Counted from the stretch's first letter, positions 1 to 5,346 are shown. The stretch: 5,346 bases of DNA from an uncultured Bacteroidota bacterium (GCA_903832165.1 CAILAQ010000397.1:1-5346); one strand, 5' to 3'. A program made the numbers and translations. Notes: a model not told the origin generated them from the letters alone.

Positions 1-572
1 CCCATCGCCTCAAGCTCAATGGCCATCTGAACAAAATATTCAGTGGTGAAGATATCCTCAGGCAACTTTTTACCTTTCAGAAAGGCCTGAATCTTCTCCT
101 TACGCGTGAATTTAGGATCCACGGTATAACATACCACGCAGTCAGCCAGCCCCCCGTTTTCTTTTACATATTTTATGGTGCTCCTGATATTCCTGGTGTC
201 ATTCAGTGCATCAAAAATCCTCATGATGGATATACCTGATTGAATGGCATTCCTGTTGAATCCTTCAATTACGGACTCGGGGTAGGGGCTATAACCGAAA
301 AGATTTCGTCCTCTCGATAAAGCTGTCAGGTGTGATGCCGATCCGATAACTTTTTTAATCTTTTCTAATCGAACCCAGGGATCCTCATTGAGAAACCGCA
401 TGATGGAATCAGGAACGGCCCCGCCCCAGACTTCGAGCGCATAAAATCCCGCTTCCCTGTAAATGGGCAATAAACGATCTACCTGATGCTGGTTCATCCG
501 GGTTGCAAACAGTGATTGCTGACCATCACGAAGGGTCACATCTCTGATCAATAAACGACGGTTCATTCGCAT
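1..572 (-). CDS. oadA: Oxaloacetate decarboxylase alpha / pyruvate carboxylase subunit B, N-terminal part (runs off the window)
   Basis: This reading frame begins at the ATG at 572-570 and stays open to the window edge, giving 190 whole codons with no stop. The protein is the start of an HMGL-like (DRE-TIM) carboxyltransferase barrel. Residues 9-25 carry the signature IRDVTLRDGQQSLFATR, whose Arg15, Asp16 (metal ligand in the family) and Gln19 match active-site positions. AGFYALEVWGGA (41-52), FLNEDPW (60-66), SRGRNLFGY (86-94) and IFDALND (119-125) follow in the usual order. Family members move carboxyl groups between oxaloacetate or pyruvate and biotin. No biotin carboxylase domain comes first, so this is OadA or PycB rather than single-chain pyruvate carboxylase; the missing C-terminus would help decide. 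A second ATG at 566 is also possible; neither has a clear Shine-Dalgarno sequence. The gene lies beyond the xylA terminator, so it is probably a separate unit. Confidence 0.85.
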   Translation of the reverse strand, partial: MRMNRRLLIRDVTLRDGQQSLFATRMNQHQVDRLLPIYREAGFYALEVWGGAVPDSIMRFLNEDPWVRLEKIKKVIGSASHLTALSRGRNLFGYSPYPESVIEGFNRNAIQSGISIMRIFDALNDTRNIRSTIKYVKENGGLADCVVCYTVDPKFTRKEKIQAFLKGKKLPEDIFTTEYFVQMAIELEAM

Positions 573-588
573 GTGATTTGATTCACAG

Positions 589-620
589 CAAAACTACTGT
601 TGCTTACTTCAACGGGCAAT
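589..620 (-). promoter_or_regulatory. Candidate Bacteroidota-type promoter for the carboxyltransferase gene
   Basis: Read on the minus strand, 596-589 is TAGTTTTG, an exact match to the TAnnTTTG -7 element known from Bacteroides-type sigma factors. Exactly 20 bases upstream is ATTG (620-617), a partial match to the TTTG -33 element at the usual distance. It lies between the xylA terminator and the ATG at 572, where a promoter is expected. The -7 element ends only 16 bases before that ATG, so the leader would be about 10 bases long. This is a motif match only, with no transcript data. Confidence 0.45.
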
Positions 621-632
621 GATAAATCGCAT

Positions 633-668
633 AAAAAAAGCAGGAGTCGTAAATAAACTCCTGCTTTT
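633..668 (-). terminator. Intrinsic terminator of the xylA transcription unit
   Basis: Downstream of the xylA stop the minus strand forms a perfect 12-bp stem: AAAAGCAGGAGT (668-657) pairs with ACTCCTGCTTTT (647-636) around a 9-base loop. The 3' arm ends in a run of seven T (639-633). A stem followed by a U-tract about 20 bases after the stop codon is a textbook Rho-independent terminator. The stem is nearly symmetric, but the other strand has only four T after it, so it should work best for leftward transcription. Confidence 0.92.
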
Positions 669-687
669 GTTAGCCTCTTGTCGATTT

Positions 688-1995
688 TCAAATCGCATTA
701 TTAATGATGGATTCAATTAATTCCTGTTTGCCTGATTGTAATTCAGGTTCACCTTTTTCGAGAGCCAGGGCGTGAAGATCTTCAATGCTCAGTTCACCTT
801 TCTCAAATCTTTGACCAGCAGGTTCATGGAATGAAAGATACCGGTTGTCACGGAAATCGGTAATCCTTTTTTCACTGATCAATTTGTCCGCAATCAGCAA
901 GGCTCTTGAAAAAGTGTCCATCCCAACGATATGCGCAATGAAAAGATCCTCCAGGTCGGTTGAATTCCGCCTGAGCTTGGCATCGAAATTAAAACCGCCG
1001 GTACCCAGTCCGCCGTATTCAAGCGTGACCAGCATGGCTTCAATAGCCTCATATAAATTGGTAGGGAAATTGTCGGTATCCCATCCATTCATGGGTTCAC
1101 CATGATTGGCATCGATGCCGCCAAGCATTCCGGCATCCGCGGCGAAACGCAGCTCATGATAGAAACTGTGACCCGCAAGGGTTGCATGATTAGCCTCGAT
1201 GTTCAGTTTGAAATCGTTTTCCAGTCCATATTTACTAAGAAATCCAATAACCGTTGAGGCATCAAAATCATACTGATGTAATGAAGGTTCCATTGGTTTA
1301 GGTTCGATCAGGTAAGTCCCGTTAAATCCGATCTTCCTTCCATAATCACGTGCCATCTGAAGGAAACGTCCCATATGGTCGAGTTCCTTTGCGGTATTTG
1401 TGTTAAGCAGGTAGGAATAGCCTTCACGGCCGCCCCAGAAAACATAATTCTCTCCGCCGAGAGCAAAGGTGGCATCTATCGCTGCCTTAACCTGCGCGCC
1501 CGCCTGACAAACCACACTGAAATCAGGGTTGGTGGCTGCACCATTCATATACCTCGGATTCGAGAATAGATTGGCTGTGCCCCAGAGAAGCTTTATTCCG
1601 GTGTCCGACTGCTTGCGCAATGCCAGGTCGACCAGGATCTTAAGATTCTTCTCCGATTCGGCGACAGAGCCCCCCTCAGGCGCCATATCCCTGTCGTGAA
1701 AGCAGTAAAAAGGTAATCCCATTTTAGTCATAAACTCAAATGCTGCATTGAGCCTGGCTTTGGCATTCTCCATCGGATCTGAGGATACTGTCCATGGAAA
1801 AACTCTGGTGCCCGGGCCAAATGGATCGCCACCGGCATTGCACATGCTGTGCCAGTATGCCATGGCAAAGCGAAAATGCTCTTTCATAGTCTTTCCGGCT
1901 ACTACGAAGTTTTCGTCATAATACTTGAATGATAAATGGTTATCACTATCCGGACCTTCATACCGGATCGGTTCGATGTCTGGGAAAAATTCCAT
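688..1995 (-). CDS. xylA: D-xylose isomerase, class II
   Basis: This cytoplasmic enzyme interconverts D-xylose and D-xylulose, the first step of the isomerase route for xylose; the family also isomerises glucose. The 435-residue length is normal for class II enzymes (about 440 in E. coli), which carry an extra N-terminal segment. Both family signatures are intact: FHDRDMAPEG (99-108) with catalytic His100 and Asp103, and LIEPKPMEP (229-237). The metal ligands expected from the E. coli enzyme are all present, each shifted by one: Glu231, Lys233, Glu267, His270, Asp295, Asp306, Asp308 and Asp338. Trp48 and Trp187 of the substrate pocket are also kept. The ATG at 1995 fits the family N-terminus and follows an AT-rich leader without a Shine-Dalgarno sequence. 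The gene lies 86 bases after xylB and is followed by a strong terminator, so it is probably last in the unit. No defect is visible. Confidence 0.98.
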   Translation of the reverse strand: MEFFPDIEPIRYEGPDSDNHLSFKYYDENFVVAGKTMKEHFRFAMAYWHSMCNAGGDPFGPGTRVFPWTVSSDPMENAKARLNAAFEFMTKMGLPFYCFHDRDMAPEGGSVAESEKNLKILVDLALRKQSDTGIKLLWGTANLFSNPRYMNGAATNPDFSVVCQAGAQVKAAIDATFALGGENYVFWGGREGYSYLLNTNTAKELDHMGRFLQMARDYGRKIGFNGTYLIEPKPMEPSLHQYDFDASTVIGFLSKYGLENDFKLNIEANHATLAGHSFYHELRFAADAGMLGGIDANHGEPMNGWDTDNFPTNLYEAIEAMLVTLEYGGLGTGGFNFDAKLRRNSTDLEDLFIAHIVGMDTFSRALLIADKLISEKRITDFRDNRYLSFHEPAGQRFEKGELSIEDLHALALEKGEPELQSGKQELIESIINNAI

Positions 1996-2081
1996 ATTCA
2001 GAGTTTTGAGTGTGTTAATTTTGTTTCATATTTGATTGAAAACCGATATCAATAGCCTCCGGTTTTAACCGGGGGTTGGTT
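1996..2081 (-). other. xylB-xylA intergenic spacer and xylA leader
   Basis: These 86 bases separate the xylB stop from the xylA start. The xylB-proximal part holds a tandem repeat and a GC-rich stem-loop. The xylA-proximal part is AT-rich, with little predicted structure and no Shine-Dalgarno sequence, as is usual for Bacteroidota start regions. I found no TAnnTTTG element on the minus strand, so read-through from xylB is the simplest explanation for xylA expression. A weak dyad, TTTCA (2024-2028) and TGAAA (2037-2041), is noted only. Confidence 0.5.
2056..2075 (-). other. GC-rich stem-loop between xylB and xylA
   Basis: The forward strand reads CCTCCGGTT (2056-2064), TT, AACCGGGGG (2067-2075). 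The arms pair over nine positions with one G-T wobble; the innermost pairs must open to make a real loop. It begins six bases after the xylB stop codon in the direction of transcription. No T-run follows it on the minus strand, so it is not a standard terminator. It could stabilise the 3' end of xylB mRNA, act as a weak attenuator, or be an intergenic repeat. Confidence 0.5.
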
Positions 2082-2102
2082 TCAGAGTTTCAGAGTTTCA
2101 GG
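2079..2102. repeat. 8-bp short tandem repeat at the xylB 3' end (three units)
   Basis: Three head-to-tail copies of an octamer: GTTTCAGA (2079-2086), GTTTCAGA (2087-2094) and GTTTCAGG (2095-2102, one mismatch). On the coding strand the unit reads as CTGAAACT. It encodes the last residues of XylB (about PETLKL), and the TGA stop at 2084-2082 lies inside it. Confidence 0.85.
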
Positions 2103-3593
2103 GTTGCTTGATAATTCACGGAGCATTCTGTTTTTCCATACCTGATAAAGTTCCGTATAGATTTTTTGCCTCACAGGATCAGGCTGAATGTATTCGATAA
2201 TTTTCAGGCCCTTAAACGCTTCGGCAGGTGATGCGTAAATTCCGGCTCCGATTCCGGCGCCACGGGCAGCACCAGTTGCTCCGTCGGTATCAAAGAGCTC
2301 AATGGTGGTACCGGTTACATCACTGAAAATTTGCCTGAAGACACGGCTGAGGAAAAGATTGGCATATCCGGCCTTTACAGTCTCTGTTCGCACCCCCATC
2401 TCCTTCATGGCTTCAAAACCATAATTCAGCGCATAAACTATTCCCTCTTGTGCAGCCCTTACCAGATGTGAACGTTCATGACGGTTCAGGTCGAGATTGA
2501 TGAACTGACCTCCAAACGGGCGATTCTGATGAATTCTTTCCACCCCGTTTCCAAAAGGATAAACCATCAGTCCACCTGAACCAGGCTCAGCATCGTCAGC
2601 AATCCTGTTGAGAGCATCGTAGCTCAAACCTGTGCCGTCCAGCAATTTTTTTATCCAGGAATAAAGAATGCCTGTCCCGTTAATGCAAAGCAGTACGCCT
2701 AAACGGGTGTCAGGTAAGCCATGATTTACATGCGCAAATACATTCACGCGGGATTGAGGGTCGTGGTTGACCTTGTCAAGGATGCCATATATCACTCCGG
2801 AGGTTCCTGCAGTTGCAGCAAGTTCACCGGGCTCAAGAACATTCAAACTTAGTGCGTTATTCGGCTGATCGCCTGCCCTGTAGCTGATTGGTGTGCCGGC
2901 CGGCATTCCCGTGACTCGCGATGCGTGTCGCGAAACAGTGCACTGATTACCAAATCCGGGAACCAGGCCGGGAAAAAGATCAGGAGAAAACCCGAACTGA
3001 TTTATCAATTCGGCAGAGGGACGGTCGTTGGCAAAATCCCACAAAATACCTTCAGAAAGGCCGGTTTTTGTGGTGTTAATTTCTCCGGTAAGTTTCAGCG
3101 CTATATAATCTCCGGGAAGCATGATCTTATCGATCCTTGAATAAACCTGGGGTTCATTCTTTTTTACCCAGGCAAGCTTGGCTGCGGTAAAATTTCCTGG
3201 ATTATTCAGAAGATGCTTCATGCAAAATTCTGGACCCAGATTGTCAAAGGCTGCCTGACCGTATGCGGCAGAACGGCTGTCGCACCAGATAATCGAATGG
3301 CGAACCGGCTTCCCTTCCTTATCGACAGCAACAAGACCATGCATCTGATAGGAAATTCCGATCGCTTTTATAGCTGACAGGTCACCTCCCCGGGTTTTTA
3401 ATATCCGGAGCGATTCCACTACATGGTGCCACCATATATCGGGATCCTGCTCGGCCCAGCCCGGCTGATTAGCCACTATCCGTAACTCGCAATCCGGTGA
3501 TAGTGCCGTCGCTGTCACCAAGCCGGATTCAGCATCAACCAGCGAGGCTTTTACTGAGGAGGATCCAATATCTAAACCAAGAAGCAGGGACAT
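2082..3593 (-). CDS. xylB: Xylulokinase (FGGY carbohydrate kinase family)
   Basis: XylB phosphorylates D-xylulose with ATP to give D-xylulose 5-phosphate for the pentose phosphate pathway, acting in the cytoplasm. The 503-residue protein has the two-domain FGGY kinase layout. The N-terminal phosphate-binding loop is LGLDIGSSSVKASLVD (5-20). The xylulokinase hallmark QMHG is at 83-86, with WCDSRS at 103-108. GDYIALKLTG (161-170) precedes AGDQPNNA (240-247), whose Asp242 is the expected catalytic base. TAGTSG (261-266) follows, and DTDGATGAARGAGIGAGIY (435-453) lies in the ATP-binding half. The ATG at 3593 places DIG at the normal distance from the N-terminus; no Shine-Dalgarno sequence is seen. 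The last residues (about 498-503) come from a tandem repeat and are probably not conserved. xylA follows 86 bases downstream, which supports the xylulose assignment over other FGGY substrates. Confidence 0.96.
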   Translation of the reverse strand: MSLLLGLDIGSSSVKASLVDAESGLVTATALSPDCELRIVANQPGWAEQDPDIWWHHVVESLRILKTRGGDLSAIKAIGISYQMHGLVAVDKEGKPVRHSIIWCDSRSAAYGQAAFDNLGPEFCMKHLLNNPGNFTAAKLAWVKKNEPQVYSRIDKIMLPGDYIALKLTGEINTTKTGLSEGILWDFANDRPSAELINQFGFSPDLFPGLVPGFGNQCTVSRHASRVTGMPAGTPISYRAGDQPNNALSLNVLEPGELAATAGTSGVIYGILDKVNHDPQSRVNVFAHVNHGLPDTRLGVLLCINGTGILYSWIKKLLDGTGLSYDALNRIADDAEPGSGGLMVYPFGNGVERIHQNRPFGGQFINLDLNRHERSHLVRAAQEGIVYALNYGFEAMKEMGVRTETVKAGYANLFLSRVFRQIFSDVTGTTIELFDTDGATGAARGAGIGAGIYASPAEAFKGLKIIEYIQPDPVRQKIYTELYQVWKNRMLRELSSNPETLKL

Positions 3594-3623
3594 TTTGTCG
3601 TTATTTAAGTTTGTTATTTGGGT

Positions 3624-3658
3624 ATGTGGTGTCGGGTGTCGGGTATCAGGTTTCGGAT
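3624..3658. repeat. 7-bp short tandem repeat upstream of xylB (about five degenerate units)
   Basis: Consecutive heptamers on the forward strand are ATGTGGT, GTCGGGT, GTCGGGT, ATCAGGT and TTCGGAT. Two are identical and the others are diverged. This is the pattern of short tandemly repeated heptamers scattered through intergenic DNA in some cyanobacteria and Bacteroidota. It lies 31 bases upstream of the xylB ATG. Confidence 0.7.
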
Positions 3659-3660
3659 AG

Positions 3661-3672
3661 GAAGTTAACTTC
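3661..3672. promoter_or_regulatory. Perfect 12-bp palindrome GAAGTTAACTTC (possible operator)
   Basis: GAAGTT followed directly by its reverse complement AACTTC, about 70 bases upstream of the xylB start. Perfect palindromes of this size can be binding sites for dimeric regulators, but no regulator is encoded in the window. It also sits at the edge of the neighbouring GC-rich element, so it may simply be part of that repeat. Confidence 0.3.
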
Positions 3673-3676
3673 GGAG

Positions 3677-3758
3677 CGCCCCTTCTCCCGTGAGTGGAGC
3701 GTTAGCGCAGCGAGCGCGGGAGAGAGCCTGCCCCCGCGGAGGCGGGGGGGGCAGGGCG
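3677..3758. repeat. GC-rich folded intergenic element, REP- or MITE-like
   Basis: This 82-base block is much richer in G and C than its surroundings and can form two adjacent hairpins. The first pairs TCTCCCGTG (3684-3692) with CGCGGGAGA (3715-3723), with one wobble. The second pairs CCTGCCCCC (3727-3735) with GGGGGCAGG (3747-3755), with an inner GC/GC pair and a three-G bulge. The ends CGCCC (3677-3681) and GGGCG (3754-3758) are also complementary. A run of eight G lies at 3744-3751. From memory, similar CGCCCCTTCTCC...GGGCAGGG...GTGAGG blocks recur between genes in Bacteroidota. No T-run follows on either strand, so it is not a standard terminator. Confidence 0.55.
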
Positions 3759-3774
3759 TGAGGTGGATCATAGG

Positions 3775-3798
3775 TGTCAGACGTTGACAGAAGTCTGT
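3775..3798. promoter_or_regulatory. Two overlapping small dyads (possible operator)
   Basis: TGTCA (3775-3779) and TGACA (3785-3789) form an inverted repeat with a 5-base spacer. It overlaps a second dyad, ACAGA (3787-3791) and TCTGT (3794-3798), with a 2-base spacer. They lie between rhaB and xylB, where a sugar-responsive regulator could act. Arms of five bases are common by chance, so support is weak. Confidence 0.2.
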
Positions 3799-3873
3799 GT
3801 TAGTCAAATAACTCATTGAACCTTAATTTGTTATCAATATTATGTCTTCTAACTTACTTGAGCCTTAAGCCTT

Positions 3874-5343
3874 TTATTCTGCCCTCTGCCCTCTGCCCTC
3901 TGCCTTCTCCCAGTTACGTGTGTTCTTCGGGAGATAGGTAATCGTTTTTATGGAATTCATTGAATACCCCCGAAGGGTATCTAAATCGCTTATGCCCTGA
4001 TGACAGGCTATCTGGACCAGAATATTTCCGAGAGCAGTAGCTTCACCCGGACCTGCAACTACCGGCAACCCCGTGGCATCAGCGGTAAACTGGCAGAGAA
4101 GAGTGTTCAGCGATCCGCCGCCGATCATATGAATTTTTTCAATCGGGTGGGGACTAACCTCTTTCAGCTGATTCAGAACAATCCTGTACTTAAGGGCAAG
4201 ACTCTCAAAGATACACCTTGCGAATTCAGGGATGGTTCCCGGAACCGCCTGACCGGTCTTAATGCAATATTCAATGATCGCTTTAGGCATATTCTCGGGA
4301 TTCATGAACGATGGATCGTCCGGATCAATCAGTGACAGAAATGGCTTGACCTTCTTGCATTGATCTATCAGCTTCGTATAAGAGATTTCTTCCTGCTGAT
4401 CCCATATCTTTTTGCATTCCTGAAGAAGCCACAATCCGGTAATATTTTTCAGAAAACGGATCTTTTTGCCGACTCCCCCCTCATTGGTAAAGAGATACTT
4501 GAAACTTGCCTCATTGATGATTGGGTTCTCAACTTCAATCCCCATAAGCGACCATGTGCCTGAACTAATATAGGCCCAGTTGTTGCCTTCTGCAGGGATG
4601 GCTGCTATCGCTGACGCTGTATCGTGTGCTCCCACAGCAACCAGTGAAATTTTATCAATGCCCAGCTTGCTGAGAATCCCTGGTTTAAGACTTCCGATCT
4701 GTGTTCCCGGCTCAACAATGTCATCCAGAATATTGATCGGCAGTCCCAGCCTTATCATCAAATCAGGATACCAGTTACGGGTTTTTGGGTTCAGCATATG
4801 GGAAGTGGAGGCGATGGTGTATTCTGAAAAGGCCGTTCCCGTAAACATGTATCCAAGCAAATCTGGGATGAACAGCATCTTGTTCGAGTTCAGCAGTTGG
4901 TTGGGGAATTTCTTCTTCATTGCCCACAACTGGAACAACGAGTTGAAACGCATAAACTGAATCCCCGTCTTTGCGTAAAGCTCTTTCGGACGGATAACCT
5001 TAAAGACCTGCTCCATGGCCCCGTCAGTCAGGGAATCCCGGTACGCAAAAGGATTTCCTGTCAGCTGATCATTGCCGTCGAGCAAACCGAAGTCAACTCC
5101 CCAGGTATCTATTCCAATCGAAACCGGAATGATATTATGCTTCTTCACACAAAGGGTGAGTCCCTCAATCAGTTCATCGAAGAGCCGGTTAATATCCCAG
5201 TGATAATGGCCGTTCTGAACTATCATTTCGTTGGGAAACCGGTGGATTTCTTTGAGGGAAACCTCACATCCGTCAAGGGTGCCAATTATTGCGCGACCGC
5301 TGCTGGCACCAATGTCAAAGGCTAAATACTGGTTGTTAATCAT
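3874..5343 (-). CDS. rhaB: Rhamnulokinase (FGGY carbohydrate kinase family)
   Basis: RhaB phosphorylates L-rhamnulose with ATP to give L-rhamnulose 1-phosphate, which an aldolase then splits; it acts in the cytoplasm. The 489-residue length fits the family. FDIGASSGRAIIGTLD (9-24) is the phosphate-binding loop. GIDTWGVDFGLLD (77-89) and YRD (101-103) are typical of rhamnulokinases. GAHDTASAIAA (238-248) holds Asp241, the expected catalytic base, followed by SSGTWSLMG (260-268). MIGGGSLNTLLCQFTADATG (406-425) and GEATALGN (433-440) form the C-terminal ATP-binding part. An in-frame TAA lies directly before the ATG at 5343, so the start is fixed. The last residues (about 480-489, AEGRGQRAE) come from a heptamer tandem repeat and look non-native. 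Some Bacteroidota L-fuculokinases are close relatives, so L-fuculose is a less likely substrate. The promoter and any upstream rha genes lie outside the window. Confidence 0.92.
   Translation of the reverse strand: MINNQYLAFDIGASSGRAIIGTLDGCEVSLKEIHRFPNEMIVQNGHYHWDINRLFDELIEGLTLCVKKHNIIPVSIGIDTWGVDFGLLDGNDQLTGNPFAYRDSLTDGAMEQVFKVIRPKELYAKTGIQFMRFNSLFQLWAMKKKFPNQLLNSNKMLFIPDLLGYMFTGTAFSEYTIASTSHMLNPKTRNWYPDLMIRLGLPINILDDIVEPGTQIGSLKPGILSKLGIDKISLVAVGAHDTASAIAAIPAEGNNWAYISSGTWSLMGIEVENPIINEASFKYLFTNEGGVGKKIRFLKNITGLWLLQECKKIWDQQEEISYTKLIDQCKKVKPFLSLIDPDDPSFMNPENMPKAIIEYCIKTGQAVPGTIPEFARCIFESLALKYRIVLNQLKEVSPHPIEKIHMIGGGSLNTLLCQFTADATGLPVVAGPGEATALGNILVQIACHQGISDLDTLRGYSMNSIKTITYLPKNTRNWEKAEGRGQRAE
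3881..3908. repeat. 7-bp short tandem repeat inside the rhaB 3' end (four units)
   Basis: Three exact copies of GCCCTCT (3881-3887, 3888-3894, 3895-3901) and one with a single mismatch, GCCTTCT (3902-3908). On the coding strand the unit reads as AGAGGGC and encodes the RhaB tail. The TAA stop follows five bases after the last unit. Confidence 0.9.
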
Positions 5344-5346
5344 TTA

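Larger units (their letters stand above)
3594..3873. other. Repeat-rich rhaB-xylB intergenic region
   Basis: This 280-base gap holds no credible gene. In window order it contains an AT-rich xylB leader (3594-3623), a heptamer tandem repeat, a perfect 12-bp palindrome, a GC-rich folded element, two small dyads, and an AT-rich stretch next to rhaB (3801-3873). I found no TAnnTTTG promoter element facing xylB and no stem followed by a T-run after rhaB. It is therefore unclear whether xylB is read through from rhaB or has its own promoter here. The length and the dyads leave room for a regulated promoter. Confidence 0.6.

Noticed and set aside
2004..2023. Plus-strand TAATTTTG (2016-2023), matching the TAnnTTTG promoter element
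   Set aside because: There is no -33 element at the right distance and no plus-strand gene downstream; it would only make transcripts antisense to xylB. AT-rich leader sequence gives such matches by chance.
3677..3758. The GC-rich element as a Rho-independent terminator for rhaB
   Set aside because: The hairpins are not followed by a T-run on the minus strand, and the element begins over 110 bases after the rhaB stop. A structured repeat fits better.
3497..3787. Plus-strand reading frame of 96 codons over the xylB start and the intergenic repeats
   Set aside because: It is antisense to xylB for a third of its length, and the rest is translated tandem repeat and GC-rich element. It has no recognisable domain and no plausible start context.
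3594..3873. A CRISPR-like array or riboswitch in the rhaB-xylB gap
   Set aside because: The repeats are 7 bases long with no spacers, and I recognise no riboswitch core. The features fit short tandem repeats and a GC-rich intergenic element.
3965..3979. Small dyad TACCC-CCGAA-GGGTA
   Set aside because: It lies inside the conserved rhaB coding sequence and has only five-base arms, so codon constraint and chance explain it.
4000..5325. Several plus-strand reading frames of 67-142 codons opposite rhaB
   Set aside because: They lie entirely within a clearly conserved minus-strand kinase gene, overlap one another, and show no protein family features.

Overview
The window looks like chromosomal DNA from a member of the Bacteroidota, probably near the order Bacteroidales. 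This is inferred from four things. The sugar-kinase and isomerase proteins have the character of that phylum. Shine-Dalgarno sequences are missing before the start codons that can be inspected. There is a TAnnTTTG-type promoter element. Intergenic gaps hold short tandem repeats and GC-rich folded elements. No species can be named from the sequence alone.

All four protein genes lie on the minus strand, so transcription runs from high to low coordinates. In that order they are: a complete rhamnulokinase gene (rhaB, 5343-3874); a 280-base gap with tandem repeats, palindromes and a GC-rich folded element; a complete xylulokinase gene (xylB, 3593-2082); an 86-base gap with a stem-loop; a complete class II xylose isomerase gene (xylA, 1995-688); a strong intrinsic terminator (668-633); a candidate promoter (620-589); and the 5' part of a gene for a biotin-dependent carboxyltransferase, oxaloacetate decarboxylase alpha or pyruvate carboxylase subunit B (572 to the window edge).

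XylA converts D-xylose to D-xylulose, and XylB phosphorylates it to D-xylulose 5-phosphate for the pentose phosphate pathway. The two genes are probably co-transcribed and their unit ends at the terminator. RhaB phosphorylates L-rhamnulose, so an L-rhamnose step sits directly upstream of the xylose pair. This would suit an organism that eats plant polysaccharides such as xylan and pectin. The carboxyltransferase gene is most likely a separate unit for C3/C4 acid metabolism and has no evident tie to pentose use.

The metabolic genes are ordinary. The less ordinary content is the short tandem repeats. One overlaps the 3' end of rhaB and encodes its C-terminal tail. Another overlaps the 3' end of xylB and supplies its stop codon. 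A third lies in the gap between them, beside a GC-rich element that may be a dispersed REP- or MITE-like repeat. I found no tRNA, rRNA, CRISPR array, insertion sequence or transposase, and nothing that clearly amounts to an undescribed system.
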